Shown: piece by piece, positions 52,582 through 62,085 of the stretch | Layout: every line of letters starts with the position of its first letter | How positions within the stretch are numbered: position 1 is the first letter of the stretch | Assembly: GCF_025998535.1 (NCBI RefSeq) | Contig: NZ_AP024233.1 | Span: 2,938,001 to 3,002,000, forward strand | DNA from: Desulfolithobacter dissulfuricans | Lineage (GTDB): Bacteria; Desulfobacterota; Desulfobulbia; Desulfobulbales; Desulfobulbaceae | Direction: 5' to 3' | Length of the DNA stretch: 64,000 nucleotides | Notes under the pieces: model-generated | Told to the model about the DNA's origin: nothing | The model's input: only the letters and a program-made list of their open reading frames with translations | Database searches by the model: none | Made by a program: the position numbers and the translations under genes

Positions 52582-53199
52582 TTATCCCTTGGCTGCAATC
52601 GTGACTCCTGTTGCCATCATCACGCCTCCGGCAGAGCGATTCAGTCTTTTTACCGCCTTCTGGCTGGAAAATAATTGCCGGGCGCGACTGGCCATGTACG
52701 CATAGGTCATCAGCACAGCGCTCAACACGATGGTGACAACAGATCCGATCAGGAAGATATCAGGAAGTTCCAGAACAGAGAGGTCGATAAATGTTGGCAG
52801 GAAACCACAGTAAAACAAAACGACTTTTGGGTTGGACAGGGTGATCACAAGGCCGCTCAGGATGTTTCCTGGTCGTGAAGGCGAAGCGAGCAGTTGTTGC
52901 GATACTTTCTCCGGCGGCTTTGAAAACCAGATTTTCAGCCCGAGCCAGAAAAGATAGATACCGCCAGCGATTCGCACAAAAATGAAGAGCTGTTCCAGAG
53001 ACCTGGCAACAATGGATAGCCCAAAGATCGCGAACAGCAGATAGATAATATCCCCGACAACGATCCCGAGAATCACCGCCAGGGCGGGTCGGAATCCAGA
53101 GGCAAGAGACCTGGCCACGGTGGCAAAAACACCGGGACCGGGACTGGCGGCAAGCACCATCATGGCGGCCGCAAAGCTCAGCAGGGAAAGGAAGGTCAT
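52582..53199 (-). CDS. LysE/RhtB-family amino-acid exporter
   Basis: A 205-residue membrane protein with six predicted helices. The N-terminal SPGPGVFATVARSLASG is the LysE/RhtB signature, followed by GIVVGDIIYLLFAIFGL and the family LSNPKVVLFYCGFLPTFID. It exports amino acids or related metabolites; the substrate cannot be told. It stands alone between convergent deaD and the co-directional aroA. Its base composition is somewhat less GC-rich than its neighbours, and a dispersed repeat flanks it, which is compatible with acquisition. Confidence 0.9.
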   Translation of the reverse strand: MTFLSLLSFAAAMMVLAASPGPGVFATVARSLASGFRPALAVILGIVVGDIIYLLFAIFGLSIVARSLEQLFIFVRIAGGIYLFWLGLKIWFSKPPEKVSQQLLASPSRPGNILSGLVITLSNPKVVLFYCGFLPTFIDLSVLELPDIFLIGSVVTIVLSAVLMTYAYMASRARQLFSSQKAVKRLNRSAGGVMMATGVTIAAKG

Positions 53200-53262
53200 T
53201 GTCCTGTCCTCGATACCTGGTGCTCAGCCAGCTATCCGGTATAATTCAGGAAACAGATCAGT

Positions 53263-54564
53263 TCAGGTTCTGACCACGACGGGACGGTCTGTCAGCTGGT
53301 CGAAGCGCTGCCAGAAATCCGGAAATGATTTTTTCACACAATCTTCGCCGGTTATCCGCACGCCGGGCACCCGCAGGCCGGCCACACCAAAGCACATGGC
53401 GATACGGTGGTCATGGTAGGTTTCTATTTCCGCCCCGTGCAGATCGCGGCCGCCATGGCCATGGATGATCATCCGGTCCGGCTCTTCCTCCACCTCGGCC
53501 CCCATCTTGCGCAGTTCGGTGACCATGGCACTGAGCCGGTCGCATTCCTTGATCCGCAGATGAGCAACGTTGTTGATCACCGTGGTGCCCTCGGCAAAGG
53601 CGGCCACCACGGCCAGAGTCGGGGCCACGTCAGGCATGTTGCCCATGTCCACCTCGATGCCTGACAGCTTCTGTTTTTCAGGGCCTTCCACGGTTATGCC
53701 GTCGCCGGACTTCGTCACCTCACACCCCATGCGGGCCAGGAGCGGGACCAGATGGGCATCACCCTGGAGGGAAGGCACCGGCACATTGGCCACCGTGACC
53801 CGGCCACCAGTCACAGCCGCAGCGGCCCAGAAGTAGGAGGCCCCGGAAGCATCCCCTTCAATCCGGTATTCCATGCCCTGATAACAGCCCTGCGGAATGC
53901 GGAAAAAGGTGAGTGAAGGTGCGGCCTCTACCCGGATACCAAAATCAGCCATCACCGCCAGAGTCATTTCCACATAGGGCCGGGACAGGACTTCTCCCTG
54001 TACCTCCAGCTCGGCCTGCTGCCGGGCATAAGGGGCGACGAGCAGCAGGGAAGAGAGATACTGGCTCGATCTTCCCTCGGGCAGCACGGTCCGGCCTCCG
54101 GCCAGCCCGGAACCATTGATGCTCAGTGGCGGGCAGCCGTTGTCCGCATCGCTTTCAATGTCCACATCCCAGCCCCGCAACGCCTCCATGAGCGGGGCAA
54201 TGGGACGCTCGGCCATCCGTTCATCCCCGGTAATCCGAAAACGTCCCTGACCAAGCGCGGCAACCGAGGTGAGAAAACGGGTGGCTGTGCCATTATTGCC
54301 AAGAAAAATATCCTGCTCCGGTGCCTTGATGACGCCGCCACTCCCCTTTACGATCCATGTCCGGGGATCGGAGTCATCACAGGCTATGCCCATGGCCCGC
54401 AGGGCCGCCATGGTATAGGCGGTATCCTCGCTGGCCAGCGGCCCGACCAGTCTGGAGGTTCCCCTGGCCAGTGCCGCGGCAATCAGGGCCCGCTGGGTCA
54501 GGCTCTTGGAGCCCGGAACTTCAACAGTAGCATCAATGACATCAACAGGCTGTATTTCAATCAT
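53263..54564 (-). CDS. aroA: 3-phosphoshikimate 1-carboxyvinyltransferase (EPSP synthase)
   Basis: A 433-residue enzyme of the shikimate pathway that joins PEP to shikimate-3-phosphate. Seen: VPGSKSLTQRALIAAALA at the N-terminus, the signature LGNNGTATRFLTSVAAL, GDERMAERPI, and the late RIKECDRLSAM motif with TYHDHRIAMCFGVAGL. The length is normal. Its ATG overlaps the end of aroE by 8 bp. It is the last gene of a five-gene minus-strand operon with pyrK, pyrD, aroD and aroE upstream. Confidence 0.96.
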   Translation of the reverse strand: MIEIQPVDVIDATVEVPGSKSLTQRALIAAALARGTSRLVGPLASEDTAYTMAALRAMGIACDDSDPRTWIVKGSGGVIKAPEQDIFLGNNGTATRFLTSVAALGQGRFRITGDERMAERPIAPLMEALRGWDVDIESDADNGCPPLSINGSGLAGGRTVLPEGRSSQYLSSLLLVAPYARQQAELEVQGEVLSRPYVEMTLAVMADFGIRVEAAPSLTFFRIPQGCYQGMEYRIEGDASGASYFWAAAAVTGGRVTVANVPVPSLQGDAHLVPLLARMGCEVTKSGDGITVEGPEKQKLSGIEVDMGNMPDVAPTLAVVAAFAEGTTVINNVAHLRIKECDRLSAMVTELRKMGAEVEEEPDRMIIHGHGGRDLHGAEIETYHDHRIAMCFGVAGLRVPGVRITGEDCVKKSFPDFWQRFDQLTDRPVVVRT

Positions 54565-55411
54565 GTTTTCTTTTTTTCCTTAAGCATAACTCTTCTTCCA
54601 GGGCCCGGCGCATGACATCAAGGGGTGGCTGGATCCCGGTCCAGATACGAAACTGGGCCGCGCCCTGGTACAGCAGCATGGCCAGGCCATCGATGGTCTG
54701 GCAGCCGACTGCTGCCGCTTCCCGCAACAACCGGGTCTGCAATGGCGCATAGACAATATCCATCACCACCTTAAAGTGACCAAGCAGTCCCGGATCAAGG
54801 GGAATGGCCTCAACATCCGGCTCCATCCCGACAGAGGTGGTATTGACCAGGGCATCGGCCCGGACCGCATCAACTTCGGCAAAAGGCACAAAAGAAGCAT
54901 CAAGCCAGCTGGCCAGCTCCCGGCCGCGCTGCTCGGTTCTATTGGTAATGATGACCGCAGCCCCGGCCTCTCGCAAACCAAATCCCACGGCCTTGGCTGC
55001 TCCCCCGGCTCCGATGACGAGGACTTTGGAGCCAGCCAGGCGCATCTTTTCGGCAAGAGCCATGTTGGACCCCACCCAGTCCGTGTTGAATCCCCGGACA
55101 ATAATTTCTTCTGTCTCTTCTTTCTTCCTCAGCAGCAGGGTATTGACCGCGCCGATCCGGCTGGCCACGGGATCGATCTCATCAAGGGCCGCAAGGATAG
55201 TCTCCTTGTGGGGCACGGTGACCGAGACCCCGATAAAACCAAGCGTCCGCAGAGCGGCCACACCCTCACGGGGATCGGCAACCTCCATGGGAACGTAGAC
55301 CCGGTTCATCTCCAGGGCTGCAAACGCCGCATTATGCATGGCCGGGCTGAGTGAATGGCGCACCGGATTACCGATGATCCCGTGCAGGAGTGTCTTGCCG
55401 TCAATCTGCAT
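54557..55411 (-). CDS. aroE: Shikimate dehydrogenase
   Basis: A 284-residue NADP-dependent enzyme reducing 3-dehydroshikimate. Seen: NPVRHSLSPAMHNAAF, VTVPHKE with the catalytic Lys, FNTDWVGS, the nucleotide loop GAGGAAKAVGFGL, and the C-terminal DGLAMLLYQGAAQF. ATG 55411 (GAGG upstream) is preferred over the TTG at 55423. It overlaps aroD by 11 bp and aroA by 8 bp. Confidence 0.95.
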   Translation of the reverse strand: MQIDGKTLLHGIIGNPVRHSLSPAMHNAAFAALEMNRVYVPMEVADPREGVAALRTLGFIGVSVTVPHKETILAALDEIDPVASRIGAVNTLLLRKKEETEEIIVRGFNTDWVGSNMALAEKMRLAGSKVLVIGAGGAAKAVGFGLREAGAAVIITNRTEQRGRELASWLDASFVPFAEVDAVRADALVNTTSVGMEPDVEAIPLDPGLLGHFKVVMDIVYAPLQTRLLREAAAVGCQTIDGLAMLLYQGAAQFRIWTGIQPPLDVMRRALEEELCLRKKRKHD

Positions 55412-56102
55412 TGGTATCCTCAAAAAGTTGCGTCATGGCGTGGAGCTGCCGCACGGTAAGCTGTCCCGGAGCTGTGGCCTGGGCTGCATCGAGCGCCCCG
55501 TAGGTCATGTACCCACCGAGATAGAGAGTAGCGAAGCGGCTTATGCGGCCGGGCGCGCCCATACAGAAACAGGATAGCGGAAAACCATCAGCCATGGCTT
55601 GTTCCTGAAGCGCCAGGACCCGCAGCACATCCGCTTCGCTTTTCGCCGTGGTCACGATCTTGCCTACATGGCAGCCACTTTCCATCATTTGCGCGAGCAG
55701 TGCATCCAGGCTCTCCCGGGATGGGGTTCCGGTAAAATCATGCCAGGAAATAATAACCTTTGTCCCGGACTCCACGGCAGCCGACAGCAGTGACCGGCGC
55801 AGCGCCCCGTCGGCCCGCAGTTCCAGATCCACCCAGGCGGCCCGGGCACGGATTGCGGTCAGCAGGGGCGCGACCCGTTCCTCCTCCGTACCGCCAAACT
55901 GCCCGCCTTCCCAGATGGGTCTGTTGGTAAAAAGCAGTGGTTTTCGGATCAGGGCGCAGCATTTTTCCACTTCAGGATTGGTCATGGCGTCCAGCCGGAC
56001 CTCGACAACGTCCACCAGGTCCAGCACGGGCTGCACAGCGCTGGCAATCGCCGCCGCATCTGCCCCGGCCAGGGAAACACAGATCTTACCCCGCTTTTCC
56101 AT
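55401..56102 (-). CDS. aroD: Type I 3-dehydroquinate dehydratase
   Basis: A 233-residue class I aldolase-like enzyme. The substrate-binding EVRLDAM, the His in IISWHDFTGTP and the Schiff-base Lys in VGKIVTTAKS are all present, as is the late PLSCFCMGAPGRISR. It converts 3-dehydroquinate to 3-dehydroshikimate. The ATG at 56102 (or GTG 56105) overlaps the pyrD stop. It sits upstream of aroE and aroA, so three shikimate steps are co-transcribed with the pyrimidine genes pyrK and pyrD. Confidence 0.94.
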   Translation of the reverse strand: MEKRGKICVSLAGADAAAIASAVQPVLDLVDVVEVRLDAMTNPEVEKCCALIRKPLLFTNRPIWEGGQFGGTEEERVAPLLTAIRARAAWVDLELRADGALRRSLLSAAVESGTKVIISWHDFTGTPSRESLDALLAQMMESGCHVGKIVTTAKSEADVLRVLALQEQAMADGFPLSCFCMGAPGRISRFATLYLGGYMTYGALDAAQATAPGQLTVRQLHAMTQLFEDTNAD

Positions 56103-57046
56103 CACTCCTTCCCTGTCTGCAGACCGCCGATGATTTCCCGTACCGAAAGATGACCGTGCCTTGCGAGATACTCTGTGATCCCATCAATAATCTCTTCGGC
56201 AGCAGAGGGCTGATAAAAATTGGCTGTACCCACCTGCACAGCAGTGGCCCCGGCGAGCAGAAACTCGATGGCGTCGTCCGCCGTGGTGATACCGCCGATG
56301 CCGATGACAGGTATCCGTACGCTGGAAGCAACCTGGTAGACCATGCGCAGAGCCACCGGCTTGATCGCCGGTCCGGAGAGACCACCGATCACATTGGCCA
56401 GCGCCGGCCGGCGGGACTCGATATCAATGGCCATGCCGATCAGGGTGTTTATAAGCGACACCGCGTCCGCCCCGGCCTCTTCCACGGCCCGGGCCATCTG
56501 CACGATGTCGGTCACGTTGGGGGACAGCTTGACGATCACCATCACGTCCGATTCGGCCTTGACCGCCTCGGTAACCGACGCGGCCATTTCCGGGACCGTG
56601 CCAAAGGCCACCCCACCCCTTTTCACATTGGGGCACGAGATGTTGACCTCCAGTCCACTGATACCTTCGACTCCGGCCAGCCGGCCAGCCAGCCGGGCAT
56701 ATTCATCCACGCTGTCACCCAGGATATTGACGATGATCCTGGCCCCGGTCTCGCGCAGCCAGGGAAGCTTTTCGCCAACAAAGCGTTCCACCCCGACATT
56801 TTCCAGGCCAATGGCATTGAGCATGCCGCAAGCTGTCTCGACGATCCGGGGGGGCGGATTGCCGGGACGTGGTTCCAGGGAAATGCCCTTGACCACAATG
56901 CCGCCAAGCCGGTGCAGATCCACCAGATGAGCGAATTCCCGGCCATAACCAAAGGTACCAGAGGCCGTGAGTACAGGATTTGGCAACCTCAAGTCGCCGA
57001 TCCGCACCCGCAGATCCATATCATTTTTCGCGCTTACAGGGTCCAT
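56102..57046 (-). CDS. pyrD: Dihydroorotate dehydrogenase, catalytic subunit (class 1B)
   Basis: A 314-residue FMN enzyme. It shows [16 protein letters not shown], the [15 protein letters not shown] region with the class 1 active-site Cys, [10 protein letters not shown], and the FMN-phosphate site [19 protein letters not shown] with QVGTANF. It oxidises dihydroorotate to orotate. Class 1B enzymes work with PyrK, encoded just upstream with a 13-bp overlap. ATG 57046 is inside the pyrK 3' end. Confidence 0.95.
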   Translation of the reverse strand: MDPVSAKNDMDLRVRIGDLRLPNPVLTASGTFGYGREFAHLVDLHRLGGIVVKGISLEPRPGNPPPRIVETACGMLNAIGLENVGVERFVGEKLPWLRETGARIIVNILGDSVDEYARLAGRLAGVEGISGLEVNISCPNVKRGGVAFGTVPEMAASVTEAVKAESDVMVIVKLSPNVTDIVQMARAVEEAGADAVSLINTLIGMAIDIESRRPALANVIGGLSGPAIKPVALRMVYQVASSVRIPVIGIGGITTADDAIEFLLAGATAVQVGTANFYQPSAAEEIIDGITEYLARHGHLSVREIIGGLQTGKE

Positions 57047-57816
57047 GCCACCTTTTCCGCCGGGAACACCGGTCCATCCTTGCACACATGCATATACGCG
57101 CCATCACCGCCCATCATCGTACAGCCCAGACAGGCCCCGAGACCACAGGCCATGTGGGTCTCCAGCGACACCTCACAGGCCACGCCCCTTTCCAGACATT
57201 TCATGGCCGCAATCCGCATCATGGGAAACGGGCCACAGACATACACCCTTCTGACCCTGGCCAGGAGATCATCGAGCAGTTCGGTGACAAAACCGTGATG
57301 GCCGTAACTGCCATCATCGGTGGCACTGTGTACCGGACATCCCAGGCGGAGAAACTCCTGTTCCAGGGGGAGCAGTTCCGAACCGGTCCGGGCGCCGAGC
57401 AGCACGGTGGACTCGGGATGCCGGCTGATCTGCAGAAGTCGCTTGGCGAGGAAATAGAGCGGGGCAATGCCCATACCACCGCCGACGAGACAGAACGGCT
57501 CATCCCGCTCGAGGGTAAAACCGCGGCCCAGCGGCCCGACCATGTCCAGATAATCGCCGGTCCGCATCCCGGCCAGCAACCGTGTACCCTGGCCCACCAC
57601 CTTGAAAAGGAGCTGCACGGTCCCGTCCGAGGACACCTGATGGATGGAAAGCGGCCGCCGGAGCAGGGGATCAAAGGTCGGGCTGACGCGGACCATGACA
57701 AACTGACCGGGAAAGGCCTGGCCGGCAATCCGGGGGGCATGCAGGGTCAGCCGGTGGATAACCGGTGTCAGCGATTCAATGCGGACAATACGGGATTTTT
57801 CCTGGAACTCAGACAT
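57034..57816 (-). CDS. pyrK: Dihydroorotate dehydrogenase electron-transfer subunit
   Basis: A 260-residue FAD/[2Fe-2S] protein. The FAD site RRPLSIHQV and the NAD-binding [16 protein letters not shown] are followed by a C-terminal iron-sulfur set ([10 protein letters not shown] with a further Cys in [10 protein letters not shown]). It passes electrons from PyrD to NAD+. It is the first gene of the pyrK-pyrD-aroD-aroE-aroA operon; the promoter should lie in 57817-57965, shared with the divergent prepilin peptidase gene. Confidence 0.95.
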   Translation of the reverse strand: MSEFQEKSRIVRIESLTPVIHRLTLHAPRIAGQAFPGQFVMVRVSPTFDPLLRRPLSIHQVSSDGTVQLLFKVVGQGTRLLAGMRTGDYLDMVGPLGRGFTLERDEPFCLVGGGMGIAPLYFLAKRLLQISRHPESTVLLGARTGSELLPLEQEFLRLGCPVHSATDDGSYGHHGFVTELLDDLLARVRRVYVCGPFPMMRIAAMKCLERGVACEVSLETHMACGLGACLGCTMMGGDGAYMHVCKDGPVFPAEKVAWTL

Positions 57817-57965
57817 AAAGCGGGCTACAAAGTAGAGAGTATCGGTACGACAGAGTTGAGCTCTTCACCCATCTCTCCCGCCGGGTTGTATCATCCTCTT
57901 GCGCAGGGCCGGAAAGTGCAGGGCTGAACACTCCAGACATAATCCCATTTCATGGACATGCACCT

Positions 57966-58757
57966 ATGACAGACACCCTGTTGCTCTTTTTCGTCTTCCT
58001 CTTCGGCAGCGTGGTGGGGTCATTTTTAAACGTCGTCATCCTCAGACTTCCGGAGGACGACGCCTCCATCGCCTTTCCACCCTCCCACTGCCCACGGTGC
58101 AAGACCCCTATCTGCTGGTACGATAATATACCCGTTGTCAGCTACCTTGTCCTGCGGGGAAAATGCAGGCGCTGCGGTCAGCGGATCTCCCTGCAGTATC
58201 CCCTGGTGGAACTGTGCATGGGGCTGCTCTCCATGGCGCTTTTCCACAGGTTTGGGCCGGGCTTTGATTTCGCCTATTATTTCGTTTTTCTGGCTGCCCT
58301 GCTGGTGATCATCTTCATCGACATCCACCACCAGATCATACCGGACGTGATCAGCCTGCCCGGCATCATCCTTGGTTTCTGCGGCTCCTTTTTCGCCGAT
58401 AACGTGAGCTGGACCCAATCCGGGCTCGGCATTCTCCTCGGCGGCGGCCTGCTGTACGGGGTGGCCCTTGGCTACTACCTGCTGACCCGGAGAGAGGGCA
58501 TGGGCGGCGGCGACATAAAGCTCCTGGCCATGATCGGCGCCTTCCTGGGCTGGCAGAGTCTCTTAAGTGTGGTCTTTATCAGCTCGTTCACCGGCTCCAT
58601 AATCGGCATCGCAGCCATGGTAAGGCAGGGCAAGGGAGGACAGACCAGGATTCCTTTCGGGCCCTTTCTGGCCGTGGCCGCCATGACCTACCTCTTTTTC
58701 AACCAGGAGATTCTCCTGCTCTGGAAGCGCTACCTGGGTGCGGTCTCCGGCAGCTGA
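57966..58757 (+). CDS. pilD: Type IV prepilin peptidase / N-methyltransferase (A24)
   Basis: A 263-residue polytopic protein. The N-terminal methyltransferase domain has the paired Cys motifs CPRCKTPI and CRRCGQRI, and the catalytic Asp residues lie in FIDIHHQIIPD and GMGGGDIKLL. It cleaves and N-methylates type IV pilins and pseudopilins. No pilin gene is near, so it serves genes elsewhere. The gene is alone on the plus strand and ends 3 bp before a convergent flavodoxin-like gene. Confidence 0.93.
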   Translation: MTDTLLLFFVFLFGSVVGSFLNVVILRLPEDDASIAFPPSHCPRCKTPICWYDNIPVVSYLVLRGKCRRCGQRISLQYPLVELCMGLLSMALFHRFGPGFDFAYYFVFLAALLVIIFIDIHHQIIPDVISLPGIILGFCGSFFADNVSWTQSGLGILLGGGLLYGVALGYYLLTRREGMGGGDIKLLAMIGAFLGWQSLLSVVFISSFTGSIIGIAAMVRQGKGGQTRIPFGPFLAVAAMTYLFFNQEILLLWKRYLGAVSGS

Positions 58758-58760
58758 CGA

Positions 58761-59441
58761 TCAGTCGACCTCAAAATGCAGGGCCGAGAGATCTTCATTG
58801 TTCTCGAGGGCAGCACCAAGACGGTCGCCACAGGAGCGGGCCTGGGCCAGCTGATCGCGGGTATGGCCGTATTTTCGATAATATCTCGACATCCAGGAGT
58901 TGCGTTCCGGGGTCCGGCCGGCAAGCTTGAGAAACACGCCCAGCGTCCGCCAGGGTTCGGGGTTGGGGTGGGTGAAGACGATCCGGTTGACCACGTTGGC
59001 ACGGCATTTTTTCAGAAGCGCCTTCAGCCCCCACCAGTGCATGCGCCAGTATCCCCGGCAGGAAATCAGCGGCAGCACCTTTTTGTTGGAGAATAGTTTC
59101 TTCCCATCCCGGTCAAACAGGGCCAGCACCGGTCCTGATGGATTATAGGACCAGGTAGGCCCTGCGAGGATAATCAGGTCATAGTCAGCAAAGGCCTGCT
59201 CACTTAAGGGGTGAATGGGTACCCGCTTGCGGAAAAAGGTGAGCAGCATGAGCCAAATGGTCCGGGGAATCGTGCCGATGGGAAAACGCAGCTTGGTAAC
59301 CGGACGAAGTCGTTCCCTGGCAATCAAAACATTATGGTCTTCCAGTCCGTCGCTCAGCGCCTGAAGAAGATTCTTGGTCTGGCTGGAAAAGGAAAAGTAG
59401 AGTAGCAGGACTTTTTTTGCCTGTCCCTGCGAAGTATCCAT
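58761..59441 (-). CDS. Flavodoxin-fold protein
   Basis: A 226-residue soluble protein. The FMN phosphate loop is LYFSFSSQTKNLLQAL; the second flavin loop is ILAGPTWSYNPSGPVLALF. The middle is hydrophobic (RTIWLMLLTFF), and the C-terminal third has no close known motif. It is probably an FMN-dependent oxidoreductase or electron carrier. ATG 59441 is chosen because the upstream in-frame part looks non-coding; no good SD is seen. It lies between the prepilin peptidase gene and the dsr terminator. Confidence 0.75.
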   Translation of the reverse strand: MDTSQGQAKKVLLLYFSFSSQTKNLLQALSDGLEDHNVLIARERLRPVTKLRFPIGTIPRTIWLMLLTFFRKRVPIHPLSEQAFADYDLIILAGPTWSYNPSGPVLALFDRDGKKLFSNKKVLPLISCRGYWRMHWWGLKALLKKCRANVVNRIVFTHPNPEPWRTLGVFLKLAGRTPERNSWMSRYYRKYGHTRDQLAQARSCGDRLGAALENNEDLSALHFEVD

Positions 59442-59553
59442 ATGCTCGAACGCCTGTATCTGGAAAATTGAGTACCTGGTCCGAAACAGGGTCAGACACC
59501 CTGCACGAAAAACAGTCTGTTGCACACAGCGGTTTATAGCATAACCTGAGGAC

Positions 59554-59590
59554 AAAAAAAAGCCCCTGATCCAGTAACGGGATCAGGGGC
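59554..59590 (-). terminator. Intrinsic terminator of the dsrMKJOP operon
   Basis: On the minus strand GCCCCTGATCC (59590-59580) pairs perfectly with GGATCAGGGGC (59572-59562) around a 7-nt loop, followed by eight T (59561-59554). It lies 26 bp after the dsrP stop. Confidence 0.92.
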
Positions 59591-59616
59591 CTGAGGTCTG
59601 TATGAAGCAGCGCCGG

Positions 59617-60789
59617 TCAGGCTTCGATTTCGTGCTCGACCCCTACGGCAATTTTGTAGAGAATGGTGAGGACAAAGAAGCCCATGGCCCACACGCCGAT
59701 GGTGATGAAGATCTCATTGGCAGTGGGATAGTACTCGGTGATCTCCTCCAGCGGAGTCGGCACAAAGCCACCGAGGACAAAGCCGATACCCTTATCCAGC
59801 CAAAGGGAGACAAAGAGCATCACGCAACCGAGCCCGAGGAGGAATTCGTTTTTCTTCCGGGAATAGGGGATCGCCAGCAAGGCAACACCTGCTATGCCAA
59901 GGGCCACAAATGCCCACATGAACGGTACCAGGTTGTTGTACACATGGCCATTATGTTCCAGGCCAAAGAACAGGTACTGCAGCGTATGCTTGTGGCCGGG
60001 GATGTTGGAGTAGTAGCCGACAAAGAACTCCAGGATAACAAAGAAGGCATTGGTCAGTGCGGCATAGATGATGATGGTCACCATCTTGTCAATGGCCTTC
60101 TTGCCGGCATCGAAATTGGCCACCCTTTTGAGAATCAGGGCCGCGACGACGATCAGGGCCGGACCAGCGGCGAAGGCCGAGGCCAGGAACCGCGGGGCGA
60201 TGATGGCGGAGAGCCAGAAATGCCGTCCAGGCAGACCGCAGTAGAGCATGGCCGTGACCGTATGGATCGAGATGGCGAACGGAATCGAGATGTAGACAAA
60301 GATGTAGATCCATTTCGGCGGCGGTACCTGTTTCCGCTCAGCGGTGAGGATCACCCAGCCGCAGAGGATGTTGAGGAACAGATAGCCGTTCAGAACGATC
60401 ATATCATAGAACAGCATGGATCGGGGCTGGGCATGCAGGATGACGTTGAGCATCCGCATGGGCTGACCAAGGTCCGCAACAATGAAGGTCAGACACATGA
60501 GCAGAGCGGCAATGGCAAGGAATTCACCAAGGATGGTGATCCGGCCAAAAGCCTTGAAGTTATGCACGTAGTAGGGCAGCACCAGCATCACACCTCCGGC
60601 TGCCACACCGACCAGAAAGGTAAACTGGGAGATATAGAGTCCCCAGGATACATCCCTGCTCATACCGGTCAGACCAAGACCGTAGTTGAACTGGCGTACG
60701 TAGCAGAACGCACCGATGGCCATCAGGGATCCCAGAAAGGCCAGCCAGATCCAGTAGTAGTTGTTTCCTTTTAGCGCTTTTTCAAACAT
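59617..60789 (-). CDS. dsrP: DsrP, NrfD-like membrane subunit of the DsrMKJOP complex
   Basis: A 390-residue membrane protein with about ten helices, of the NrfD/PsrC family (starting NNYYWIWLAFLGSLMAIGAF; LPYYVHNFKAFGRI; FYDMIVLNGYLFLN). It exchanges electrons with menaquinone for the periplasmic DsrO/DsrJ side of the complex. ATG 60789 has GAGGT upstream and lies 7 bp after the dsrO stop. Membrane complex DsrMKJOP links the quinone pool to DsrC and sulfite reduction in sulfate reducers. Confidence 0.95.
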   Translation of the reverse strand: MFEKALKGNNYYWIWLAFLGSLMAIGAFCYVRQFNYGLGLTGMSRDVSWGLYISQFTFLVGVAAGGVMLVLPYYVHNFKAFGRITILGEFLAIAALLMCLTFIVADLGQPMRMLNVILHAQPRSMLFYDMIVLNGYLFLNILCGWVILTAERKQVPPPKWIYIFVYISIPFAISIHTVTAMLYCGLPGRHFWLSAIIAPRFLASAFAAGPALIVVAALILKRVANFDAGKKAIDKMVTIIIYAALTNAFFVILEFFVGYYSNIPGHKHTLQYLFFGLEHNGHVYNNLVPFMWAFVALGIAGVALLAIPYSRKKNEFLLGLGCVMLFVSLWLDKGIGFVLGGFVPTPLEEITEYYPTANEIFITIGVWAMGFFVLTILYKIAVGVEHEIEA

Positions 60790-60796
60790 GGCGACC

Positions 60797-61660
60797 TCAT
60801 ACAATATAAAAGACTGATGGATGTGTGCCCAGTGAAGGCTTACGCTGAATGGTATAGTTGGCTTTCAAAACCTGCCTGATCTCGGAATCGGGATCGTTGA
60901 GGTTCCCGAAAATCATGGCCTTGGTGTCTCCGCAGGCCTCGACACAGGCCGGCTGTTTACCAAGGGCAACCCGTTCAGCGCAAAGATTGCATTTCTCTAC
61001 AACACCGCGCATCCGGGAAGGAAATTCCCGGTTGTAGTTTTCAATATAATCCCGGGGATTGCGCCAGTTGAAGCTCCGGGCGCCGTAGGGGCAGGCTGCC
61101 ATGCAGAACCGGCAGCCGATACAGCGATGGTAGTCCATGGCCACGATGCCATCCTTGTTTTTGAAGGTGGCCCTGGTCGGACAGGCCTTTACGCAAGGCG
61201 GATTGTCACAGTGGTTGCACATGACCAGAACCTCGTGATCAAGGAGCTCCTTGTTCTTGAAATAGTGGCTGTGCTCTGGAAATACGTTCTCGTATTCCAT
61301 CAGCCAGATCCACTTGATCTCATCTTTCTTGTCAGGAAAGTTGGGAACGTTGTGGATGGAATGACAGGTATGGACGACCTTTTCGGCCAGCCCGGGATGC
61401 TCCCGGAACTTGCGCATGTCAATGACCATACCCCAACGATTACCGGACTTTGCAACCTCCCCGGTTGCACCGTGGCCACCGGCTTCAGCCTTGGGCGCCC
61501 CATGACCGGCCTCCTGCGCTGCAGAATCGACCACATGAGCTGCCCGGGCCTGAACAGGGCTTGAACCGGATACCAGCCGGCCGGCGACCGTTGCCCCTCC
61601 CAGTCCCGCCAGGGTGGAAACTCCGGCGATCTTGAGGAAATCTCTTCTTTTCTTATCCAT
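60797..61660 (-). CDS. dsrO: DsrO, periplasmic ferredoxin-like iron-sulfur subunit
   Basis: A 287-residue protein with a twin-arginine signal (KKRRDFLKIAG), so it is exported folded. Four-cluster ferredoxin Cys sets are visible: CNHCDNPPCVKACP, CIGCRFCMAACP, CNLCAERVALGKQPACVEAC and an upstream His/Cys region. ATG 61660 is fixed by AAGGAGG. It relays electrons between DsrJ and DsrP. A short His/Ala/Gly-rich linker follows the signal (about residues 50-70). Confidence 0.95.
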   Translation of the reverse strand: MDKKRRDFLKIAGVSTLAGLGGATVAGRLVSGSSPVQARAAHVVDSAAQEAGHGAPKAEAGGHGATGEVAKSGNRWGMVIDMRKFREHPGLAEKVVHTCHSIHNVPNFPDKKDEIKWIWLMEYENVFPEHSHYFKNKELLDHEVLVMCNHCDNPPCVKACPTRATFKNKDGIVAMDYHRCIGCRFCMAACPYGARSFNWRNPRDYIENYNREFPSRMRGVVEKCNLCAERVALGKQPACVEACGDTKAMIFGNLNDPDSEIRQVLKANYTIQRKPSLGTHPSVFYIV

Positions 61661-61683
61661 CAGTATATATCCTCCTTCGCTGC

Positions 61684-62058
61684 TCACTCAACAGGAGCTA
61701 AATGGCAATCCCAGCAATATGGAGTTACAGACGCATAGGTATGACAGGTGTCACAGAACTTCTTCTTGCTCGTATGACACTGCATACAGGTATTCATCAG
61801 ACTCTTTTGATACTGCCTGTCACCGATCTTGACATTGAACGAACGATCGCCGGTCCGCAACACTTCGTCACGCCACTCGTTGAGGAGCTGCATATGCTCA
61901 GCTCGCATAAAGTCTGCCGGACGAACACATTCCTTGGCATCCTTGGGCAACTCCGGCTTCGGTACCGCCCCGGCATCGCCGTGGTTGTACCAGATGGGAA
62001 ACGTGATAAACAGGACGAAGATAATCAGTCCCGGAATTATTTTACCACTGTCGTACAT
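61684..62058 (-). CDS. dsrJ: DsrJ, triheme c-type cytochrome subunit
   Basis: A 124-residue protein with an uncleaved N-terminal anchor (GLIIFVLFITFPIWY), three CXXCH motifs (CMQCH, CDTCH, CWDCH) and the conserved CVRPADFMRAEHM segment. In characterised DsrJ a Cys here acts as an unusual axial ligand to one heme. It is the periplasmic heme subunit of DsrMKJOP and lies 23 bp before dsrO. Confidence 0.95.
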   Translation of the reverse strand: MYDSGKIIPGLIIFVLFITFPIWYNHGDAGAVPKPELPKDAKECVRPADFMRAEHMQLLNEWRDEVLRTGDRSFNVKIGDRQYQKSLMNTCMQCHTSKKKFCDTCHTYASVTPYCWDCHLAPVE

Positions 62059-62085
62059 CGTCTCTCCTCCACTCAGGCCAGGGAA